From Algorimicrobium hallyeonense (GTDB lineage: Bacteria; Bacteroidota; Bacteroidia; Flavobacteriales; Flavobacteriaceae), in the NCBI RefSeq assembly GCF_042657385.1, contig NZ_JBHSLA010000001.1, forward strand, positions 682,001-746,000: a stretch of DNA of 64,000 bases. Reading direction: 5' to 3'. Position 1 is the first letter of the stretch. Each line of letters begins with the position of its first letter. Shown here piece by piece: positions 17,119 to 24,900 of the stretch. The notes under the pieces are model-generated. The model was given only the letters and a program-made list of their open reading frames with translations. It ran no database searches and had not been told where the DNA came from. The position numbers were made by a program, and so were the translations under genes.

Positions 17119-17592
17119 ATGATTGAAATAGAACGCAAATTTTTAGTCACTTCAGAACAATTTAAAACTGAAGCTATTCGAAAAACACGGATTAAACAAG
17201 GGTTTTTAAATACGGATAAGGCACGAACGGTTCGTGTGCGCCTCAAAGGAGAAATTGGTTTTATTACGGTTAAAGGTGTATCTTCCGATGATGGATTATC
17301 GCGTTTTGAATGGGAAAAAGAGATTTCAAAACCCGATGCTGAAGCCTTATTAAAATTATGTGAAATAGGCATTATTGATAAAATACGTTATGATATAGAA
17401 GTTGGTAAACATGTCTTTGAAGTCGATGAGTTTTTTGGAGAAAATGCAGGTTTGATTGTTGCTGAAGTAGAACTTAAACACCCAACCGAATCATTTGAAA
17501 AACCCAATTGGCTTGGCAACGAAGTAACAGGAGAAACTAGATATTACAATTCGCAATTGAGTAAGAACCCTTTTAAAAATTGGAATTCATGA
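17119..17592 (+). CDS. CYTH domain phosphatase
   Basis: A 157-residue CYTH-fold protein. The defining ExExK motif is at the very start (MIEIERKF; E3, E5, K7). Further conserved charged residues line the tunnel, for example TVRVRLKGEIGFITVKG, RFEWEKEI, DKIRYDIEVG, FEVDEFFGENAG and VAEVEL. Bacterial proteins of this length are usually inorganic triphosphatases or phosphatases acting on triphosphate groups. No regulatory CHAD domain is attached. Its TGA stop overlaps the ATG of a 24-codon mini-ORF (ATGA). Confidence 0.88.
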   Translation: MIEIERKFLVTSEQFKTEAIRKTRIKQGFLNTDKARTVRVRLKGEIGFITVKGVSSDDGLSRFEWEKEISKPDAEALLKLCEIGIIDKIRYDIEVGKHVFEVDEFFGENAGLIVAEVELKHPTESFEKPNWLGNEVTGETRYYNSQLSKNPFKNWNS

Positions 17593-17663
17593 GGGATTTT
17601 GTAAGTTTCAATAGAAATATAGCTGCTTTATTAGCAGGTAAAATTGAAAATCTACAGCCTTAA
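17589..17663 (+). CDS. 24-residue mini-ORF coupled to both neighbours
   Basis: ATG at 17589 overlaps the CYTH stop as ATGA, and the TAA at 17661-17663 overlaps the next gene's ATG as TAATG. The predicted peptide starts MRDFVSFNRN and ends KIENLQP, with a short hydrophobic stretch (IAALLAG). I recognise no family. The exact overlaps at both ends suggest it is translated, either as a small protein or only to carry ribosomes from the CYTH gene to the phosphatase gene. It could also be chance in a 70-bp gap. Confidence 0.4.
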   Translation: MRDFVSFNRNIAALLAGKIENLQP

Positions 17664-18532
17664 TGAAACAATTAAAAATAGGTATTCAAATTATTTTTAT
17701 TGTTGCTGTAATAATTCATTTTACGGTTAAAGATTACTTCTATGTGTCTGCCATCATCTTTTATGCATTTCCGCTTCCAATTATCATGCTGTTATCTTCT
17801 TTTTCAATTATCGTTAATAAGAAATGGCGCAAAATCTCCATGTTATTTCTACTGGTTTTAAGTGTCATTTGGTATTTTAAAAGCTATGTTTCAAATCATG
17901 AAAATGCCGCTACTGAAGGTTTAGAAGTCGTTGTTTGGAATGCGGGGCATGATCAAAGTTTTGAAGAGGCTTTTATTGAAAACAAACAAATTCCAGATGT
18001 CTTGGTTTTAATAGAATGCAATTTAAAATCGATTCAAGAAACCCGAAATAAATATCCAAATTATTATTTTCACTTATCGGAAGAGGAGATTGGCATTTTC
18101 TCGAAAACACCTTTAAAAATCATTAGTGAAGTAACTTCTGAAACCAATTCTACCGTTTTAAAATTTGCCACAAATAACATCATTTTTTATGCAGTTGATT
18201 TAACGGCTGAAATATTTAATTCCAGAAAAGAGGAGCTTCAATTTGTATACGCGAATATAGAATATCATAATAATTCGGTTGTTTTAGGCGATTTTAATAC
18301 ACCTCTAGAATCCATTTATTTCGAAGACTTTAGAAACAATTACAATCATGCGTTTTCTGTTAAAGGAAAAGGCTTTAAAGAAACTTGGTTTTGGAATTTA
18401 CCACTTTTATCACTGGATCATATTTGGGTGTCTCATAATTTGAAAATAAACAAAACCGATAAAATATCTACCTGGAAATCGGATCACAGTATGTTGCGAA
18501 CGTATGTAAGTCGACCAACTATTCGGAAATAG
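17663..18532 (+). CDS. Membrane-anchored endonuclease/exonuclease/phosphatase (EEP) family protein
   Basis: A 289-residue protein with about three N-terminal transmembrane helices (residues 7-75), followed by an EEP domain. The domain shows VVWNAGH (first metal-site strand), DVLVLIECN (Glu ligand), VVLGDFNTPLES (GDFN), LSLDHIWVS and WKSDHSMLRT (catalytic SDH). These are the motifs of DNase I-like nucleases and phosphoesterases. The catalytic domain would face either the periplasm or the cytosol; topology cannot be settled here. The substrate is unknown. The 3' end overlaps the convergent pbpC gene by 14 bp. Confidence 0.82.
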   Translation: MKQLKIGIQIIFIVAVIIHFTVKDYFYVSAIIFYAFPLPIIMLLSSFSIIVNKKWRKISMLFLLVLSVIWYFKSYVSNHENAATEGLEVVVWNAGHDQSFEEAFIENKQIPDVLVLIECNLKSIQETRNKYPNYYFHLSEEEIGIFSKTPLKIISEVTSETNSTVLKFATNNIIFYAVDLTAEIFNSRKEELQFVYANIEYHNNSVVLGDFNTPLESIYFEDFRNNYNHAFSVKGKGFKETWFWNLPLLSLDHIWVSHNLKINKTDKISTWKSDHSMLRTYVSRPTIRK

Positions 18533-20870
18533 TCATCCAGCGTTTGGCTTCATTACCAAAGGTATCTACAACCGTTAGCAAATGTTTTCCTTTTTTAGGA
18601 AGAATCCCAAATTCATGAATATTTTGCGTACTCCCTAAAAACTGCTCATTTAAATACCAAAATACGGTGGTTTCAGGTTTGGAATGTGCTATTTTTAAAA
18701 TGAGCTCATTGGTTTTTCCGCTAAAATCCTTCGGAAGAAAAATGGTGTTGTTATCATTGGGGTAAATGAATTGCATTGAAACGGCATTTTCCCCTAAACA
18801 ATCTGCTCTAAAAGGTGGTAAGGGTTTGTAAAAGGGATTTTTGGTTTTATAATAATAAGCCATTAATGGTGGTAATACAAACCACGATTTATGCGAAATA
18901 TCGGCAATCGACTCACAGGAGGAATTCACTTGAAACTGCTCTAAATTATCTAAATGAACCAATACATGATACGGACAAGGCTTGGTTTTTAATCCAGAAA
19001 CTTGAATAAATTTTTGTTCTACCGCATCACAATTTGGCGATGCACGATGACCACTTTGTTGGCAAATACTTACTTCCTGCATTTCATCAAACGGTTTTGA
19101 AAACCAATCGCTATTCGGTAATAGGTTAAACACATCAAATAAAATGGGTGCAGCAGTTTGTACACCTACCAAACCAGGTCTACCTTCACCATCCGCATTA
19201 CCAATCCAAACACCAACCACATAATTTTTAGTTGTTCCAATAGCCCAAGCATCACGGAAACCAAAACTAGTACCTGTTTTCCAAGCTATTTGTTTGGAAC
19301 CATCATAAAACTCCCAATTATCATCGCCTTCTGGTCTGTTTACCTCCTTTAAACTTTCGTAGGTTAAATAGATGGAAGCGGCATCAAAAAGCGTTTTATC
19401 AGCAGTTTTTTTTCCGAAATCAACTGTTTCGGAGTTGATAAATGTCGGTTCAGAAAATTCGTTACTAAAATATTCACTAGATGTTTCCGAAAAATGATTT
19501 AGGGTTGAAGACAGCGCAGCATAACTTTTACATAAATCCCACAAATTACTTTCAGCACCTCCTAAAATAAGCGATAATCCATAATAATTGGCAGATTCTG
19601 AAAGATCTTTAAGTTCTAGTTTTTTTAAGTATTGATAGAATCTATCTAACCCAAATTCCTGCAACATTCTAACCGATGGCACATTTAAAGAGCGTGATAA
19701 GGCTTGACTAGCCGGAACAGCTCCATCATAGGTTTTGTTGTAATTTTCTGGATTATAGCTTCCATACTGTGTTGGTATGTCCGCAACTAATGTGTTTGGT
19801 AATAAATCGCCAGCATCCAACATAGCAGCATATAAAAAAGGTTTTAAAATACTACCCGTGCTTCGGGGTTTATCAATAATGTCCACATCTTTTTGGTGTA
19901 ATTTTTCTGTTGGTGTATTTCCAACATAAGCTAAAACTTTTCTGGTTTTAACATCTAAAACTAAAACAGCCCCATTGTGAATCCCGTTTTGCTTTAGTTG
20001 ATTATAATGTGTTTTTACCAGTTGATTTACGCGCTCTTGTAAATGATTATCAATCGTTGTTTGTACCCGTTTTCCCGAATGTGTTGTCGCTACTTTTTGT
20101 AATAAATGTGGAGCCGTTTGTGGCAATGCATACGGTTTTTGCGGTAAACCTTCGGCAATAGATAATTGATAGGTTAAAGAATCAATAATAGCGTTGTCTC
20201 GTAATTTTTTGAGCAAACGATTGCGCTTATTACGTAATTGTTCTTGATTCTTTCCAGGATAAATTAAACTTGGCGCATTGGGTAAAACAGCCAAGGTTGC
20301 ATGTTCTGACCACGATAATTGATTGGCATCGCGATTAAAATACCGCCAAGATGCGGCATCCAGTCCAACCACGTTTCCACCAAATGGTGCATTGCTGGCA
20401 TAATAGGCTAAAATTTGATCTTTGCTTTCGCGAAATTCCAAACGGGTTGCTAATATAATTTCAATAACTTTTTCAAAGTAGGTTCTATTTTGCCCTTTTC
20501 GGGATAAACGGATTACTTGTTGTGTGAGCGTACTTCCACCACGTTTAATGCCATCAGATTTTAAATTATCTCTAAAGGCTTTAAAAATAGAAATTGGATT
20601 AAAACCAGGATGTTTGTAGAAATAGGCATCTTCAAAAGCAATAATACAGGTTTTAAATTTTTCTGGAATAGAATCGTTTTGTGGAAATCGCCATTGACCA
20701 TCACGTGCAATTTGTGCACCTAAAAGGCGATTGTTTTGGCTGGTAATTACAGTCGCTGTTGGATCTGTAAATAATTGATTGGGTAAACAGAAATAATAGG
20801 CAATGAGTAATAGGAATACTATTGCCGATTTTATTTTATTTGCTTTTATGTAAGATATAACCTTCTTCAT
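18519..20870 (-). CDS. pbpC: Penicillin-binding protein 1C
   Basis: A 783-residue bifunctional peptidoglycan synthase with one N-terminal membrane anchor (about residues 13-30). The glycosyltransferase domain shows IAFEDAYFYKHPGFN (catalytic Glu) and RGGSTLTQQVIRL. The transpeptidase domain shows STGSILKPF (SxxK serine), SRSLNVPS (SxN) and WKTGTSFGFRDAW (KTG). The C-terminal domain after about residue 690 matches the PBP1C-specific BiPBP_C domain. The enzyme works in the periplasm. Its upstream neighbours include an alpha-2-macroglobulin lipoprotein, the usual genetic partner of PbpC, although two small genes are inserted between them. Confidence 0.94.
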   Translation of the reverse strand: MKKVISYIKANKIKSAIVFLLLIAYYFCLPNQLFTDPTATVITSQNNRLLGAQIARDGQWRFPQNDSIPEKFKTCIIAFEDAYFYKHPGFNPISIFKAFRDNLKSDGIKRGGSTLTQQVIRLSRKGQNRTYFEKVIEIILATRLEFRESKDQILAYYASNAPFGGNVVGLDAASWRYFNRDANQLSWSEHATLAVLPNAPSLIYPGKNQEQLRNKRNRLLKKLRDNAIIDSLTYQLSIAEGLPQKPYALPQTAPHLLQKVATTHSGKRVQTTIDNHLQERVNQLVKTHYNQLKQNGIHNGAVLVLDVKTRKVLAYVGNTPTEKLHQKDVDIIDKPRSTGSILKPFLYAAMLDAGDLLPNTLVADIPTQYGSYNPENYNKTYDGAVPASQALSRSLNVPSVRMLQEFGLDRFYQYLKKLELKDLSESANYYGLSLILGGAESNLWDLCKSYAALSSTLNHFSETSSEYFSNEFSEPTFINSETVDFGKKTADKTLFDAASIYLTYESLKEVNRPEGDDNWEFYDGSKQIAWKTGTSFGFRDAWAIGTTKNYVVGVWIGNADGEGRPGLVGVQTAAPILFDVFNLLPNSDWFSKPFDEMQEVSICQQSGHRASPNCDAVEQKFIQVSGLKTKPCPYHVLVHLDNLEQFQVNSSCESIADISHKSWFVLPPLMAYYYKTKNPFYKPLPPFRADCLGENAVSMQFIYPNDNNTIFLPKDFSGKTNELILKIAHSKPETTVFWYLNEQFLGSTQNIHEFGILPKKGKHLLTVVDTFGNEAKRWMTISE

Positions 20871-20878
20871 TTAGACTC

Positions 20879-21193
20879 CTACTTTCGTAGGAATTCGTAT
20901 TCCCGTTCCACTTTACAAATCCGAACATGATACCAATTGTACCAGTGTTCACGACCTTTCTGTTGCGCAATTATATGTTCACTTTCCTGTTTCCAATTTT
21001 TAATGGCATCTAAATTTTCCCAATAACTAACGGTTATGCCCAAACCGTCTCTGGCAGATTCTAGGCCAATAAATCCTGGTTGTTGTTTGGCAAGTGTCTC
21101 CATTTTTTCTGCCATTTCAGAATAACCTTCAATACGGTCTGTTTGTGTTGAGGTGAAAATAACAGCGTAATAGGGTTTAAAGTCTTTACTCAT
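20879..21193 (-). CDS. Antibiotic biosynthesis monooxygenase (ABM) domain protein
   Basis: A 104-residue single-domain protein of the dimeric alpha-beta barrel type. YYAVIFTSTQTD is the first strand, MAEKMETLAKQQPGFIGLESA the typical helix-turn segment, and ITVSYWENLDAIKNWKQ the conserved YW..LDAIK region. Such proteins may be monooxygenases, heme-degrading enzymes or small-molecule binders, and no substrate can be read. It overlaps the DUF2071 gene by 4 bp (ATGA) and lies 8 bp before pbpC, so it belongs to the same transcript. Confidence 0.85.
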   Translation of the reverse strand: MSKDFKPYYAVIFTSTQTDRIEGYSEMAEKMETLAKQQPGFIGLESARDGLGITVSYWENLDAIKNWKQESEHIIAQQKGREHWYNWYHVRICKVEREYEFLRK

Positions 21194-21912
21194 AATTGTA
21201 GTTTCTTTTTATCCCAAGTTAACACTTGAACACCTTTAGAATAGTGAACTTTATCAGGCTTATTATTTACTAATTGATTAAATTTTGGATACGCTATTTC
21301 TAATTTTTTGATAGTAATAGCTTGCATTGGCCATTCTTGATGATGTACATCGTATTCAATTATTTTATTTTTATGTTCTTGATGAACAGCATAACGTTCG
21401 GCTAACCAGATATCAGTTTCATCTTTAATAATAGGGTCACTTCCTATTCTGTATTCCATATAAAATGAATCGTTATTTTTTTTGTTGTTAGATTCATAGC
21501 TATAGCCTGTTCGTTTCATTTTAGAAAACTGATAAGGGAATTTGGATATGGTTTTTAAAAGCTTGCACGAGGACCGTTTGCTCCCTTCCATATTTAAAAA
21601 ATAAACACTTGGTTTTTCGTTACAAATGGTATAAACCCTAATATTTATCTCGTGAAAATCGGAAATGTGAGGTAGTTTTGGCAGACTTCTAATGCCTATA
21701 TGATTCATGTTGAAAGCGACTAAACTAATCCATGTTTCGCCATTTATAGTATCTAATTGAATGCCTTTAGGTAGAAAGGGTTTTATGGATTTCAAAGATA
21801 CTTTCCAATGTAAAAAAATAGCATCGTTCCATTCTTGATATAATTTCCAAGAACGGGAAGGAACTTCAAAAGTTCGATGTTTAGTATGCTTTAATATGGT
21901 TTTAGCTTGCAT
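21190..21912 (-). CDS. DUF2071 (YqjF-like) family protein
   Basis: A 240-residue cytosolic protein. WNDAIFLHWKVSLKSIKPFLPKG, the WISLVAFNM segment, and FHEINIRVYT match the DUF2071/YqjF family, which has an acetoacetate-decarboxylase-like fold and no firmly known reaction. Its start shares one base with the stop of the macroglobulin gene (TAATG) and its end overlaps the ABM gene by 4 bp, so all three are coupled. No membrane segments are present, so it would stay in the cytosol while its operon partners work in the envelope. Confidence 0.85.
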   Translation of the reverse strand: MQAKTILKHTKHRTFEVPSRSWKLYQEWNDAIFLHWKVSLKSIKPFLPKGIQLDTINGETWISLVAFNMNHIGIRSLPKLPHISDFHEINIRVYTICNEKPSVYFLNMEGSKRSSCKLLKTISKFPYQFSKMKRTGYSYESNNKKNNDSFYMEYRIGSDPIIKDETDIWLAERYAVHQEHKNKIIEYDVHHQEWPMQAITIKKLEIAYPKFNQLVNNKPDKVHYSKGVQVLTWDKKKLQL

Positions 21913-24900
21913 TATTTTTCAACAGTAATCCATTGTCCTTTATTTCGCACTAAATAATCATTATCATACATGGCTTCAGCTTGAATGCCAGGTAAATAAT
22001 AGGTTCCTAAAAAGGAGGCATTCAGCATAATATGAAAAGTTTTACTGCCTTGCTTTCCTTTTTGTGGCAAATCGAAATAGTAATTTACCTCATTATCACG
22101 AATATCGGTATAACGTGCTTGACTCGTAGTTGCCGCACCAAAATCGGTAAAACGGGTATTAATGATTTCCCAACCAGATGGGAATAATTGGGTGAGCGCC
22201 ACATCGTTTATATTTTCATTTTTAAGATTGCTAACTGTAATGCTTGCCACAAAATCCTGACCTTGTTTTAAATTGGAAATATTAATTTTAGAGCCAGTTA
22301 AATCTTTATAGTTGACGGAAACATTCAATCCACGTTGTTCTGTGAGCTCTTGACCAAGTGGAAGTTTCCCAGAATTAAGCACACGTACATACACCAAATT
22401 GGCTTTTTTATTTGTGAATGTTAATTCATTTGAGCCATCATTTATCGGTAAATCACGTTGCGCAATAGCCGATTTCGATCGGATAGTTTCAGATTTCCCG
22501 TTGATAGTGTACGTAAGATTTAAATCTTTGCCACCATTGGCTTCCACCATTTTTGCCATAGCCAACAAGCTATAAGCTGTTGTTTGGGTACTCATCCAGC
22601 GGTTGCTCGATAAATCATTCGCTACATATTCTGCTAACTCACGTTGTTGTGGGTTTTTAGTCAGCACCATAGTTTCCAAAGCCATGGCACGATTTCTATC
22701 TACCGATCCGTAGGTGTAGTAATTATATTTTGGTGGTTGGAAATTAATATTAGCTGTTTTTGAAATAGCTTGACTTGCCTCATTTTGTCCAGCCAACGCA
22801 TAAGCTGCTGCCAAACGCCATTTAGCTTCGTTGGATATTTCAGAAAACTCACGTAACCGGTTCATTGCCGCTAAATCTGCTTGTCCAGCTAAAGCCAATG
22901 TGTAAAGTCGGTAGGCTTGTGCTAAATCTGAATTATAGGTTCTGTAACTTGGTCGCCAATCACGAGCCGCTTGTTTTTGATAGGATATCCAATTGTTCTT
23001 AAATGTTAATGGTAACACATAGCCTTTCTTTTCTGCTTCTAGCATAAAGTGTCCAGCATAACTGGTGGACCAATCGTTAGCGGTGTTTTCGCCCATCCAA
23101 TAACTCATACCGCCATTAGGCATTTGAAATTGCGCCAAACGCTTGATGCCACTTTCAATGTTTTTCTGAATGTCTTGTTTTTTGTTTAGTGTTAAATCGA
23201 AAATATTATTTAAATATAATTGTGGAAAAACACCTGATGTGGTTTGTTCTAAACAGCCATGTGGATATCTTATTAAGAATTGTAAACGTCTTGTGAAATC
23301 CATGGGCGGTAAGGTTGAAAATTCTACTGTAGCCGAATTGGTTCCTATTTCACCAAAGGTTGTAAAGGTTAGTGTTTCTGAAGCATTTGTAGCAACCGAT
23401 TTGTCAAGAGGTTTGGATGAAATCGGATTCGGGTTCATCACATCAATCTCAACTTTATAGGTCGATTTTTCGCCATTATCTTTGGCAATAACTTCAATAG
23501 TATTAAAGCCTTTTGCTTGACTGACATCCAATTCAAAATAGCGCATTTTTTCGTCTGGCTTATCGAAGGTGATATTTTGTGTTTTTTCACCAACTACAGA
23601 AATCCCATTGCTTAATTTCAAGCTGATTTCTACATTTTTCACTTTGTTTTCCATAGCAAAAACGGTCACAGGAAGGGTTACTTTTTCACCTGGACTTAAT
23701 TTTCTTGGTAAAGAAGCTAAAACCATAAGCGCTTTTTTAACCTGAACCGATTTATCTACACTACCATAGGCTTCGTTGTTTGCATTTCCAGCGACAACCA
23801 TAGTCCGAACAGCTCCAATATAATTTGGCAATTTTAAGGTATGCGATTTGTTTTCGCCTTCCTTCAATCTAAAAGGACCTAAATACGTTACAACCGGTTT
23901 AAAGCGATTGGCTTTTTTGTTTTTACCTGCTGCAGCATTTCCATCACCACCAATTGCGAAAACCTGATCGATACTTCCAGAATAGGCGCCAATTATAGCA
24001 TCAAAAATATCCCAGGTTTTAACGCCTAAAGCTTCACGTGCATAAAATTCGTCCCACGCATTTGGTGTTTTAAATCGCGTTAAATCAAGCAAGCCTTCCT
24101 CTACCATGGCAATGGTGTAGGTCATGGCTTTGTTATTTTTTTCGGAAACCGTTACCTTAAATTCCTGCTCTGGTTGTAACACGTCCGGCATTTTAAGTTG
24201 AGGCTCCAATTTGGTGTTTGGATCTTCAACCATTAATGGAATAACACCAAATAAACGAATTGGTAAATCGTTTGCCGTTATAGCATGCGGCTGCAAAAGT
24301 GAAATATTAATAAATACGTTTGGTGCCATTTCGGGCGTAATTGGAATGGTTACTTTGGTTTCGCCTGGAAGCGTTTTTGCCCATTTGGTTTCTAAGACTT
24401 CCGTACCGTTTTCTACACTTACCAACGCACGACCTTCACTACCAGAATTAAATGTAATGGTAGCCATTTCGCCAACATTATAGGTTTCTTTATCTGCGGA
24501 AAATACTAACATTTTTGCGGCTTCTTTATCGCTAGTCGGTGCTTTTTGCCACCAGTTTTTATAAAAGTAAGCTGTACGTCCAGTAGCATGACCACTTACG
24601 GGATCGATAACTCGAATAAGGTAACGTCCACCTTCTTCGTCTGGAATTTTTATATTGAAACTTCCTTTGCCTTGGGCATTGGTGTTTACTTTACTATCTA
24701 AATACGGTCTGTGATAATTACTGGATACGTAACTGGACAGATTATCTTCAGAGGCATTCCACCACCAACGCCATTCAATTTTATATATTTTTACTTCTAG
24801 ATTATTGCGTTGCATGGGCTTTCCATCTTTATCTACAACCACCACATCAAAGGTTTGATTTTCATCTGTAAAAAAGGAACCATAAGCTTTTGGTTCTGGC

